From Pseudomonas sp. R4-35-07 (GTDB taxonomy: Bacteria > Pseudomonadota > Gammaproteobacteria > Pseudomonadales > Pseudomonadaceae), in assembly GCF_003852235.1 (NCBI RefSeq), contig NZ_CP027732.1:4340001-4404000 (forward strand): a stretch of 64,000 nucleotides of DNA. The letters are read 5' to 3'. The position numbers and the translations under genes were made by a program. The notes beneath the pieces were generated by a model that worked only from the letters and a program-made list of their open reading frames with translations, made no database searches and had not been told where the DNA came from. Position 1 is the first letter of the stretch. Each line of letters begins with the position of its first letter. Positions 16,145 through 25,541 of this stretch are shown piece after piece.

Positions 16145-17603
16145 TAGGGCTCTCGACTAACGCCGCACGCCGATCGGCCGCGCCGCCCAATACTGCGTAC
16201 ACCCCGCCGGCTACCAGGAAGGTGACGACCCAGCCGAGGCCGTTATGGCCGAGCCAGGAGTCGGACAGCGGCCCGGCAAACCAGATGTTGTCCGCAGTGG
16301 TGCCGATGGTGGTGAAGCTGAACCCCAGCACGATGGCCAACGCCCACGCGCCAAACGCGCGCCACTCCACACCGCCGCGATACCAGTAGGCGCTGCTCGG
16401 GCTCACATCCAGCAAATCCGTGGGGCTGTAGTAGTGACGGTGGATCAGGTCGACCACGAAAATCCCCACCCAGGCGGTGATCGGTACCGCCAGCAACGAG
16501 ATGAAGGTAATGAACGGGCCGTAGAAGCTGTCGGCGATCAGCATGAAATAAATAGAGCCGGCAAAAATCGCCACGATATCAACGATCACCGCATGCACAC
16601 GCTTGACCTTCAAGCCCAGGGTCAGGGTGGTAAGGCCGGCGGAATACACCGACAAGTTATTCGACAACAGCAGCCCGCCGAACGCGGTGATCAGGTAAGG
16701 CACCGCCATCCAGGTCGGCAGCATGTCGCGGATCGCAATGATCGGGTCCGTGGCCGACGCCAAGTCGTTGTTACCCACCGACAGCAGGCCACCAAGGGTG
16801 ATTAGCAACACCAGCGGAATGCCCGCGCCGAACGCGGCGGAGGCCACCAGGCGCACCGCCTTGACGCTGCGATGCTGGTAACGCGACATGTCGGCACCGG
16901 CGTTGGCCCACCCAATACCGGTGCCGGCCGCCATGGTGCCGACGCCGATGATCATGGCGCTCAGCGGCGCCGGGGTGGCGTTGAACACCGCGCTCCAATC
17001 GATGGTGGCGCAGAGGAAGCCGCCCACCAGGATATTCAGGGCGCCGAACACGTAGGTCGCCCATTTCTGGATCACCAGCAAGGTGGCATGGCCCAGGCCG
17101 GAAACGGCCAGGGTCAGCAGCACGAAGAGGCCGATGAAGATCAGGGTCAGCAACGGCGCGCTTTTCGCTTCCACCGGGGAACCGAACAGGATCGAGCACA
17201 GCGACAGCAACACAAAGGCGGCCGTGGTGGTGTTGACCGTTTCCCAGCCCAGGCGCGACATCAGCGACACCAGGGTCGGCCCGATATTGCCGCGTACGCC
17301 GAAGATGGCGCGGGACAAGGTCAGGCTGGGCGCGCGGCCACGACGACCGGCGATGGAAATGATGCCCACCACTGCAAAAGAACCGGCAGCGCCGAGAACC
17401 GCGACGATGATCGCCTGCCAGATGGCCAGGCCACGAAACGCCACCAGTGTGGCGCCGAGCGGCAAACCGAGAATGCTGATATTGGCCGCGAACCATACCC
17501 AGAACAGCTGCAGCGGATGCCCGTTGCACTCGCTTTCCGGGACCGGTTCGATGCCGCGCCTTTCCAATTGCCCGGCGCCGTGGCCGGAAGAGGGGCTGCT
17601 CAT
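16137..17603 (-). CDS. NCS1-family nucleobase/nucleoside permease
   Basis: 488 residues with about 12 hydrophobic segments. The start (RRGIEPVPESE) and the first membrane segments (WFAANISILGLPLG) match purine/cytosine permeases of the NCS1 family. It should import a nucleobase, nucleoside or related heterocycle with H+ or Na+. It lies 51 bp after the ADP-ribosylglycohydrolase gene and overlaps the PfkB kinase gene by 8 bp. In the E. coli yegTUV set the transporter is an MFS-type nucleoside porter instead, so this is a different transporter in the same functional slot. Confidence 0.88.
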   Translation of the reverse strand: MSSPSSGHGAGQLERRGIEPVPESECNGHPLQLFWVWFAANISILGLPLGATLVAFRGLAIWQAIIVAVLGAAGSFAVVGIISIAGRRGRAPSLTLSRAIFGVRGNIGPTLVSLMSRLGWETVNTTTAAFVLLSLCSILFGSPVEAKSAPLLTLIFIGLFVLLTLAVSGLGHATLLVIQKWATYVFGALNILVGGFLCATIDWSAVFNATPAPLSAMIIGVGTMAAGTGIGWANAGADMSRYQHRSVKAVRLVASAAFGAGIPLVLLITLGGLLSVGNNDLASATDPIIAIRDMLPTWMAVPYLITAFGGLLLSNNLSVYSAGLTTLTLGLKVKRVHAVIVDIVAIFAGSIYFMLIADSFYGPFITFISLLAVPITAWVGIFVVDLIHRHYYSPTDLLDVSPSSAYWYRGGVEWRAFGAWALAIVLGFSFTTIGTTADNIWFAGPLSDSWLGHNGLGWVVTFLVAGGVYAVLGGAADRRAALVESPNV

Positions 17604-17654
17604 GTGGGGGCTCCTGATGCTTTATTGTTGTGGTTGTGGCAACGCGTCAATGAC

Positions 17655-18656
17655 TCAACGCAACGCGAGCAGGCTTTGCACCAGCGGTTGCAGGTCCAGG
17701 CCATTCACGCGTTTGACCTGCTCGACCATCGCGTGCGGCCAGCACTGCATGCCCAGACAAGCACCGAGCATGGCGCCGAGGATTGCGGCGATGGTATCGG
17801 TGTCGCCCCCCAGGCTCGCGGCCAGGCACAGCGCCTCGAAGGCGTTCATGTCTCCCGACGCCACTTGCTGCGCGAGGGCGAACGACACCACCACCGATTC
17901 CTGGGACGCGACGGAGGTGCCGATCAAGTCATAGAGCAAGTCGGCGAACAGCGCGTTGTCGCCGCTGCCGACGCTCAGGGTGCGGGCCCAACTGATGCGG
18001 GTGGCGATGCGTCCGCCGGCTATCCAGTGGCCGTGGTGTTCGGCCTGTTGTGCAACCTGTGTGCCGATGTTGAGCGCTTCCCCCAGGTCGACGCCGTTGA
18101 TGCCGGCCGAAACCACCGCCGCGACCGCTGCCGCGCTGGCAATGCCCAGGCTGGTGTTATGGGTGACCTGGCAGGCCTGGATCACCGCCTGGATAAACCG
18201 CGCCGGGTCACTGACATCGGCGGCGATGCCGACCGGCGTGATGCGCATGGCCGCGCCATTGGTGGTGCCGTAGCGTCCGGATTCTTCCGGAGTGTGCCCG
18301 GCGAGAATCATGTCGATCGCACGCTTGGTGGACGGCCCGAGCAAATCCTGGGAGCCCTTGGCGCGCATGACCGCTTCCCAGTCGATCAGGCGTTGGGCGA
18401 GCACACTGGGTTCGATAATGCCGCGGCCTTCCACTAACAACTCACCCACCAGGATCGCCTGTTCGGTGTCATCGGTGATGGAACCGGCGGGCATGTTCGG
18501 CGCGATGGGCTGATCGGAGCCAGCGTCTTGCAGGGCGGTGATCGCACCGAAACGCTGCCGGACCTGTTCACGGCTCAAGGATTGAGTGGGCATGCCCAGC
18601 GCATCGCCCAGGGCCAGGCCATAGAAAGCGCCAAGCGCGCGAATGTCAGCAGTCAT
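17655..18656 (-). CDS. ADP-ribosylglycohydrolase-family hydrolase (YegU-like)
   Basis: 333 residues, an all-helical family. Metal-binding signatures are intact: GLALGDALGMPTQ near residues 13-25, TDDTE at residues 61-65 and GGDTDTIA at 283-290, which hold the two Mg2+ ions in ADP-ribosylglycohydrolases. Known members cleave N-glycosidic bonds of ADP-ribosylated proteins or small nucleosides. Here the gene sits between a GntR regulator and a nucleobase permease and before a PfkB kinase, so cleavage of an imported nucleoside-like N-riboside is more likely than protein de-ADP-ribosylation. It overlaps the GntR gene by 4 bp. Confidence 0.88.
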   Translation of the reverse strand: MTADIRALGAFYGLALGDALGMPTQSLSREQVRQRFGAITALQDAGSDQPIAPNMPAGSITDDTEQAILVGELLVEGRGIIEPSVLAQRLIDWEAVMRAKGSQDLLGPSTKRAIDMILAGHTPEESGRYGTTNGAAMRITPVGIAADVSDPARFIQAVIQACQVTHNTSLGIASAAAVAAVVSAGINGVDLGEALNIGTQVAQQAEHHGHWIAGGRIATRISWARTLSVGSGDNALFADLLYDLIGTSVASQESVVVSFALAQQVASGDMNAFEALCLAASLGGDTDTIAAILGAMLGACLGMQCWPHAMVEQVKRVNGLDLQPLVQSLLALR

Positions 18657-19372
18657 TTGGACGCCCCGAATTGCAGGTGCAAACGAAAGTGCAGCGGATC
18701 GAGCAAGCTTTCAACATGCTCCATGAAACGCTCACGACGGTCATAGGTTGTGCGCGAGGCCTTGAGAAATACCGTGCCGGCCGGACGTCCGAGCAACAGT
18801 GCGTCGTCATCGCTCAGGGCCTCGGCGCCGAGCCATTGGTCGCCTGCGGCGCCTACATAGCCATAGGCCGCCAGGGTGATGGTCAGGGAATTGTCGATCA
18901 GGCCGATGCGGGGCAGGCTTTCCAGGTCGCCGGTGGCAGGCATCAGCGAGCGTTCCAGCGACACCGCCGTACCGTCGGCCGTGCGTCGCAGGCGGTCGAG
19001 GGCAACGAAGTGTTCGCTGCCGAAACGGCTGGCCAACTCCGGGCGCGTCACCGCTTCGAAGCGCAACACCTCGGTGCTCACCTGCGCGCCGGTGTCCGCC
19101 AGGGCCTGGGCCCAACCGTGGCGTTGGTCGAGCCCCATGCCATCAAACGTGACGATAGAGCCAACACCGCTTTGGGTGGCGATGTAGTTGCGGCGCTTGA
19201 GCTCAGCCAGCGCTTCGCGCAGCGTGCCACGACTGACCGCAAACTCTTCGGCCAGTTGATGCTCACCGGGCAACAGGAAACCGTCGGCGATCACCCCACC
19301 CTCGATACGGCGGATGAGTTCGTCAACGACGCGTTTTTTCTTATCGAATCGAACATGTCTAATCATGTACAA
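18653..19372 (-). CDS. GntR/HutC-family regulator (UTRA domain)
   Basis: 239 residues. The N-terminal GntR winged helix is clear (RRIEGGVIADGFLLPGEHQL, then LAEEFAVSRGTLREALAEL), followed by a UTRA effector domain that begins near residue 85 and ends RRERFMEHVESLLDPLHFR. It is first gene of the four-gene unit and overlaps the hydrolase by 4 bp, so it is probably an autoregulated local repressor, as YegW would be for yegTUV. The start is uncertain: ATG codons at 19372 and 19366 are both possible and no good ribosome site precedes either. Confidence 0.88.
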   Translation of the reverse strand: MYMIRHVRFDKKKRVVDELIRRIEGGVIADGFLLPGEHQLAEEFAVSRGTLREALAELKRRNYIATQSGVGSIVTFDGMGLDQRHGWAQALADTGAQVSTEVLRFEAVTRPELASRFGSEHFVALDRLRRTADGTAVSLERSLMPATGDLESLPRIGLIDNSLTITLAAYGYVGAAGDQWLGAEALSDDDALLLGRPAGTVFLKASRTTYDRRERFMEHVESLLDPLHFRLHLQFGASK

Positions 19373-19436
19373 ATTGATACCCGAAAGCCGACCTTCCCAG
19401 CAAGCAAATTATTGCAGGACAGTCAGAAAACCGGCC

Positions 19437-19997
19437 TCAGGGCTCCAGGCCAATCGGGTAAAACTCCCCGCTGCTCCATACGCCAAGCCAGTTTTGACCA
19501 TTGATCGGACGGCTCACGGCCAGCTCGACCAATTGGTAAAACGCGTTGCGGTGCACCAGGGCCTCGAGGTTGCTGCGCACCCGCAGGTAAGGCGCCGGCT
19601 CCTCGGTGAGCGGATCGATCACCACACGCAGCGGGTGTTCAGGGCCGGCGTCGATCTGTTCGTCGACATTGGTGGTAAACGTAAGCACCTGGCTTTCGCC
19701 CTGCCCTTGCACCTCGAGCGTGACGGCTACGAAGGGCGCGTCATCGACGCGGATGCCGACCTTCTCCACCGGCGTCACCAGGAAATAATCATCGCCATCG
19801 CGGCGGATGATGTTGGAGAACAACTTGACCATGGGTTTGCGCCCGATAGGCGTGCCCTGATAGAACCAGGTACCGTCACGGGCGATGCGCATGTCGATAT
19901 GGCCGCAGAAATCCGGGTTCCACAGATGCACCGGCGCCGGCCCTTTACCTTTGGGCAGTTGCGCCAACAGGTCGTTGGCCTTGGCGGTATCGGTCAT
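19437..19997 (-). CDS. DUF1285 domain protein
   Basis: 186 residues from ATG MTDTAKAN, chosen because GAGGAG lies about 7 nt upstream; the longer frame begins inside the preceding gene. The sequence fits DUF1285: an N-terminal helix, the WNPDFCGHIDMRIARDG segment, GTWFYQGTPIGRKPMVKLF, and several strands containing VTPVEKVGIRVDDAPFVAV. No signal peptide or catalytic motif is seen, and a cytoplasmic location is expected. It starts 17 bp after the stop of the DUF4823 gene and is probably cotranscribed with it. Biochemical role unknown. Confidence 0.85.
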   Translation of the reverse strand: MTDTAKANDLLAQLPKGKGPAPVHLWNPDFCGHIDMRIARDGTWFYQGTPIGRKPMVKLFSNIIRRDGDDYFLVTPVEKVGIRVDDAPFVAVTLEVQGQGESQVLTFTTNVDEQIDAGPEHPLRVVIDPLTEEPAPYLRVRSNLEALVHRNAFYQLVELAVSRPINGQNWLGVWSSGEFYPIGLEP

Positions 19998-20013
19998 AGG
20001 GGTCTCCTCAGGC

Positions 20014-20619
20014 TTACTGATCACTCATGCCCAGCAAGTTCCGGGCGTACTGGGCCAGGGGCCGGGCGATCAGATCTTGTGGCGAGTTGTCGTGGAACGT
20101 CAGTAAACCGCCACGACTGCGAATACGTGCAGTATCAATCAAATACTGGGTACTGGTCTCGATCAACATGATCTGGATCACGCCGCTGTCCAGGCCAAGG
20201 CGGTCCAGCGCTTGCTGGTCGGTCCACTCATCGGCGTTGCCGATACGGTCGTCGGCTGCCGCAAAACGGCAATACAGCAAGTAGTGAGCCCCCGCCGCGC
20301 GCGCTTCGGCCATGGCCTGTTCAAGGCCTTCGGGCTGACGGGCGCGACGCACCATGGGGAAATATTCGACGAAGCCGTTGAACGCTTCTTCGGCGACCAC
20401 GTTCGGTCGTGGATACGCGCTACCGGGCGGCACGAAAGCGCCCTGGGCGATAAAGATAAAGGAGTCCGGCTGCACACGGACCGAGGCGGTGCGGCGCGTA
20501 TCGCTGTGATCGAGCAAGCCGGCGTCGCTCATCTGATAGCGGGTGCCTTCGGCCATATCGCTGACGGTCATGCAACCACTCAGCGCCAACGACGCCAGCA
20601 ACAAAACCAGACTACGCAT
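20014..20619 (-). CDS. DUF4823 domain lipoprotein
   Basis: 201 residues from ATG MRSLVLLL with a strong GGAGG ribosome site; the open frame extends 29 codons further upstream but these precede the signal. Lipobox LSGC places the acylated Cys at residue 16. The mature part has alternating strands and helices, including the RTASVRVQPDSFIFIAQG region and a Q-A-L-x-x-L-G-L-D-S-G-V-I-Q strand, which fits DUF4823. Envelope-associated, function unknown. It probably shares an operon with DUF1285, and has the tandem heptamer array upstream of its promoter region. Confidence 0.8.
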   Translation of the reverse strand: MRSLVLLLASLALSGCMTVSDMAEGTRYQMSDAGLLDHSDTRRTASVRVQPDSFIFIAQGAFVPPGSAYPRPNVVAEEAFNGFVEYFPMVRRARQPEGLEQAMAEARAAGAHYLLYCRFAAADDRIGNADEWTDQQALDRLGLDSGVIQIMLIETSTQYLIDTARIRSRGGLLTFHDNSPQDLIARPLAQYARNLLGMSDQ

Positions 20620-20694
20620 CCTATTCCTCCAGAAGCCGGTGACGGAAAACCGGCGAATGGGCGTGAGATGCAGGTTCTGGGCCAGGGGAGCAAC

Positions 20695-20825
20695 TGCAAG
20701 CTTCAAGCTGCAAGCTGCAGGCTTGTAGCTTGTAGCTTGCAGCTTGCAGCTTGCAGCTTGCAGCTTGCAGCTTGCAGCTTGCAGCTTGCAGCTTGCAGCT
20801 TGCAGCTTGCAGCTTGTAGCTTATA
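20695..20825. repeat. tandem 7-bp repeat array with inverted head
   Basis: From 20721 there are fifteen head-to-tail 7-bp units: two GCTTGTA, eleven exact GCTTGCA (20735-20811), then GCTTGTA and GCTTATA. Immediately left (20695-20720) lie about three and a half units in the opposite orientation (TGCAAGC, TTCAAGC, TGCAAGC, TGCAG). RNA or single-stranded DNA could fold back at 20720. It lies between moaA (3' end) and the DUF4823 gene (5' end), both on the minus strand. Confidence 0.9.
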
Positions 20826-20839
20826 ACTTGCGCTCGACG

Positions 20840-21808
20840 TCAGCCGCCAATGATCTTCATCACCGTCGCGCCGCCCGAGAACGCTACTTCCTGCTTGTCG
20901 CCCAGGGCCTTCATCAACAGCCCTTGCAACGCCGGCAGTGCCTGGTGGCGCGGCTGGTCCAGCAGGTCGCCGACGTAGTGACGGTTGCTCGACGACAGGC
21001 AGCCGTGCAACCAGCCCGTGGAGGACAGACGCAAGCGCGAGCAGGTACGGCAGAACGGCACGCTTTCATTGGCGATCACGCCAAAGAAGCCCTTGCCCGG
21101 CACTTCATAGCGCACGGCCGTGGCGTCGACGGGCGCATTGGCTTGCAGGTATTCGTGGTGTTCGCCGATCAGGCTGAGCAATTGTTGCAGGCTGACGAAT
21201 TGCTGCAGGAACGCGTTGGAGTCCTTCGCCAAGTGCCCCATGCGCATCAACTCGATAAAGCGCAGCTCGTAGCCCCGCTCCAGGCAGTAATCGAGCAAGG
21301 GCATCACCTGGTCCAGGTTCTGGCCACGCAGGGGCACCATATTGACCTTGATCTTGATCCCGGCCGCGCGGGCCTGGTCCATACCGTCGAGCACAGTGGC
21401 CAGGTCGCCACCACGGGCGATACTGCGGAAAGCGTCGGCGTCCAGGGTGTCGAGGGAAACGTTGATGCGCCGGATGCCCGCGTCCACCAACAGTGGCAGC
21501 TTGCGCGCCAGCAACTGGCCATTGGTAGTCAGGCTGATATCGCTGAGCCCCATCTGGCCCACGGCGCCCATGAAGGCTTCCAGCTTGGGACTTACCAGCG
21601 GCTCACCACCGGTAATGCGCAGGCGATCGATGCCGGCCGCTTCGATCAGGTAAGCCACGCCTCGCGCCATCGCCTGGGCCGAGAGTTCGTCCTGGGCAGC
21701 CACCAGCCGCTTGCCGTTGGGCACGCAGTAGGTACACGCGTAATTGCAGGCGGAGGTCAGGCTGATCCGCAAATTGCGAAACCGCCTGCCTTGACGATCA
21801 ACGATCAT
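20840..21808 (-). CDS. moaA: GTP 3',8-cyclase MoaA
   Basis: 322 residues, normal MoaA length, with GGAG before the ATG. It catalyses the first step of molybdopterin synthesis. The radical-SAM cluster motif CNYACTYC is at residues 21-28 and the second 4Fe-4S cluster motif CRTCSRLRLSSTGWLHGCL is near residue 260. The C-terminus ends in Gly-Gly (KIIGG), needed for activity in MoaA. TGGEPLV is the SAM-binding GGEP motif. It is not next to other moa genes. A 12-bp-arm hairpin precedes the start. The product could supply cofactor to the Mo hydroxylase at 42-44 kb. Confidence 0.95.
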   Translation of the reverse strand: MIVDRQGRRFRNLRISLTSACNYACTYCVPNGKRLVAAQDELSAQAMARGVAYLIEAAGIDRLRITGGEPLVSPKLEAFMGAVGQMGLSDISLTTNGQLLARKLPLLVDAGIRRINVSLDTLDADAFRSIARGGDLATVLDGMDQARAAGIKIKVNMVPLRGQNLDQVMPLLDYCLERGYELRFIELMRMGHLAKDSNAFLQQFVSLQQLLSLIGEHHEYLQANAPVDATAVRYEVPGKGFFGVIANESVPFCRTCSRLRLSSTGWLHGCLSSSNRHYVGDLLDQPRHQALPALQGLLMKALGDKQEVAFSGGATVMKIIGG

Positions 21809-21839
21809 GAACCACTCCGGCAGAGGATATTTCGGGCGT

Positions 21840-21871
21840 GCTAGAAGCTGACTTATAAATCAGCTTTTAGC
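21840..21871 (-). promoter_or_regulatory. leader hairpin or operator upstream of moaA
   Basis: Arms GCTAGAAGCTGA (21840-21851) and TCAGCTTTTAGC (21860-21871) pair at 11 of 12 positions with an 8-nt AT-rich loop. It lies 32-63 nt before the moaA ATG, just after a TATACT sequence on the minus strand that could be the -10. No U-run follows in either direction. Confidence 0.5.
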
Positions 21872-21947
21872 AAGATCCTTGCCTGAGTATATTCCTAGGG
21901 TACTGCGCCTGGCAGTAAATCATTGAGCCATCAGCGTGATGAATGAC

Positions 21948-22661
21948 TCAGGCAGCAGGCGCTTCGCCAGCTTTTTCAGGGCCCGGCAACTCAGCGCTAT
22001 GTTTGCGCTTGTTGCCCATGCGCACGCCGATGTCCATCAGGAACTGAAAGAAGCCTTCCTGGTCTTCCAGCACATTGCTCCAGAACGGCGAGTGGTACAG
22101 CGCGACGGCGCCATGTACCAGGGCCCAGGCGGCGCAGTAGTGGAAGTACGGCGGCACGTCTTCGAGCTTGCCTTCACTGATACGGCCCTTGATCAGCAAG
22201 GTCAGGCGTTCAAAATTCGAGGCGCGGATCTTGTGCAGTTCCTCGACCATTTCCGGCACTTGATGGCCCTTGACGACCTTTTCTTCCAGGCGGTCAAACA
22301 GGCGGTAGCGCTGCGGGTCGCGCATGCGGAACTCGAAATAGGCTCGGGACAAGGCTTCTTTGTCCTTGTCGACATCGGCCGAATGCAGCAGCTCGTTCAA
22401 GTCGCGCTCGTAGTCGAGCATCAGGCGCAGGTAAATCTCGGCCTTGGACTTGAAGTGCTTGTAGATCGTGCCTTTGCCGATACCCACGGCATCCGCGATC
22501 ATCTCGACGGTGACGCTGTCTTCGCCTTGTTCGAGGAACAATTTGAGTGCGGTGTCGAGAATTTCCTGCTCACGGCGGCGAAACTCACGGACCTTACGGG
22601 GTTCTTTATGCATGAGGAAGAGGTCTGCAAAGGTCGGAATAGGGAGGGTTTCGCGCGCCAT
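21948..22661 (-). CDS. TetR-family transcriptional regulator
   Basis: 237 residues. An unusually long N-terminal extension of about 30 residues (LPIPTFADLFLMHKEPRKVR, read in part) precedes the TetR helix-turn-helix (ILDTALKLFLEQGEDSVTVEMIADAVGIGKGTIYKHFKSKAEIY, recognised by its GIGKGTIYKHF core). The C-terminal ligand domain is divergent. By position it corresponds to the regulator (PA2957) that lies near tatD in P. aeruginosa. Targets unknown. The 3' end faces moaA 140 bp away. Confidence 0.9.
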   Translation of the reverse strand: MARETLPIPTFADLFLMHKEPRKVREFRRREQEILDTALKLFLEQGEDSVTVEMIADAVGIGKGTIYKHFKSKAEIYLRLMLDYERDLNELLHSADVDKDKEALSRAYFEFRMRDPQRYRLFDRLEEKVVKGHQVPEMVEELHKIRASNFERLTLLIKGRISEGKLEDVPPYFHYCAAWALVHGAVALYHSPFWSNVLEDQEGFFQFLMDIGVRMGNKRKHSAELPGPEKAGEAPAA

Positions 22662-23058
22662 GGATACGTGGCGATACGATTTACCCGATGCGAGGGATTA
22701 TCCCGACTGAACGGTCGTTGGGCAACGCCTATGTGAACCCGTTATGCACTTTACTTTCAATACGCCAACGATTTTGGCGATATCAGTCAGAAACAATACG
22801 CACCACTCGACCCGAGCATCCTGTGCAATGAGAACTCAAGCGAAGAGCGCGTATTCCAAATCTGTTTAAAAAACGACCAATCGACACTGGACTGAATCCG
22901 ATAGTGATCAATACTTCAAGTGTCGGCGTGACATCTCCCCCAAGTGACGCGTCGACCTGGGTACCGACGGACTGTGTGCCCTTGTTTTACTCCTAATGGT
23001 CTTAGCCCGGATTCACCCCCCAGAACCCGGGTTTTTTTTGCCTGGGATTTGAGCGCGA
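22662..23058. other. intergenic region holding the rgsA locus
   Basis: 397 bp between the TetR start and the tatD stop. It contains the small-RNA candidate listed separately. The left part, 22742-22890, is AT-rich and shows no open frame with a ribosome site; it presumably carries regulatory sequence for the TetR gene and for the RNA. Confidence 0.6.
22920..23040 (+). ncRNA. rgsA: probable small regulatory RNA RgsA (P16)
   Basis: A plus-strand terminator (GCCCGG ... CCCGGG then eight T, 23004-23039) ends a gene-free stretch. About 120 bp upstream, CAATACT at 22909-22915 fits a sigma-S type -10. In P. aeruginosa the sigma-S-dependent RNA RgsA (formerly P16) is encoded at this same place, next to tatD, and is about this size. 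Ends are estimates. The identification rests on synteny and architecture, not on an alignment. Confidence 0.6.
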
Positions 23059-23844
23059 TCAGCAGGCCACATGGGCCAGTGGAAACAAACGCCTGAAGTT
23101 CTCAGTGGTCTGCTCGGCGAAGCGATCGTAGGACTCACCGCGCAGCATTGCCAGATAATCCGCCACGTCACGCACGTACTCGGGCAGGTTCGGCTTGCCG
23201 CGATGGGGGATCGGCGCCAGGTACGGCGAGTCGGTTTCCACCAGCAGCCGGTCAGCAGGCACCTGGCGGGCGACATCACGCAGCGCGTCGGCATTGCGAA
23301 AGGTAACGATACCCGACAGGGAAATATAGAAGCCCAGATCCAGAGCGGCCTTGGCCATCTCCCAATCCTCGGTAAAGCAATGCAATACACCCGCCTGGGG
23401 CAGCGCGGCTTCACGCAACAGCGCCAGGGTATCGGCGCGAGCCCCACGGGTGTGGACGATCACCGGTTTGCCGGTCTGTTGCGCGGCCTGCAGGTGCAGG
23501 CGGAACGAGGCCTGCTGCAGGTCGGCGGCTTCGGGTTCGTAGTGGTAATCCAGACCGGTTTCGCCAATGGCGACGACGCGCGGGTGATTGAGCTCGCCCA
23601 ACAGCCAGTCCAGGGCCGGTGCTTCGCCGGGTTTGAGATCCAGCGGGTGGATACCCACCGAACAATCCACGTCGGCGTAGCGATCGGCGAGGGCTTTGAC
23701 GTCGGCGGCGTTTTCGGCACTGACGCCGATGCACAGGAAGTGCCCTACCCCGCGCTGGCGCGCAGCTTCAAGGGCGGCGTCAAGGGAGCCGCCGTGCTGA
23801 GCGAGGTCGAGTCGATCAAGGTGACAGTGGGAATCTACGAGCAT
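23059..23844 (-). CDS. tatD: TatD-family metal-dependent hydrolase
   Basis: 261 residues. Metal-binding motifs of the TatD/YcfH DNase family are all present: DSHCHLD at residues 4-10, GETGLDYHY, VIVHTRGA and ETDSPYLAP. Members show 3'-5' exonuclease or deoxyribonuclease activity in the cytosol. It is the downstream end of the tmk-holB-tatD run. In P. aeruginosa pilZ lies between holB and tatD; here only 63 bp separate holB stop from the first bases before tatD ATG, with no room for it. Confidence 0.93.
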   Translation of the reverse strand: MLVDSHCHLDRLDLAQHGGSLDAALEAARQRGVGHFLCIGVSAENAADVKALADRYADVDCSVGIHPLDLKPGEAPALDWLLGELNHPRVVAIGETGLDYHYEPEAADLQQASFRLHLQAAQQTGKPVIVHTRGARADTLALLREAALPQAGVLHCFTEDWEMAKAALDLGFYISLSGIVTFRNADALRDVARQVPADRLLVETDSPYLAPIPHRGKPNLPEYVRDVADYLAMLRGESYDRFAEQTTENFRRLFPLAHVAC

Positions 23845-23907
23845 GGGTCTCTACAACTTGAGTTACGGAACGTGTCTGGCCAACGATACACCCGCTGGCC
23901 ACGGAAA

Positions 23908-25531
<1,624 letters not shown>

Positions 25532-25541
25532 TTAGTCAGAG

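Noticed and set aside
20744..21844. Plus-strand frame beginning with repeated LAACSLQ heptads
   Set aside because: The heptads are translation of the 7-bp DNA repeat, and the rest is antisense to moaA.
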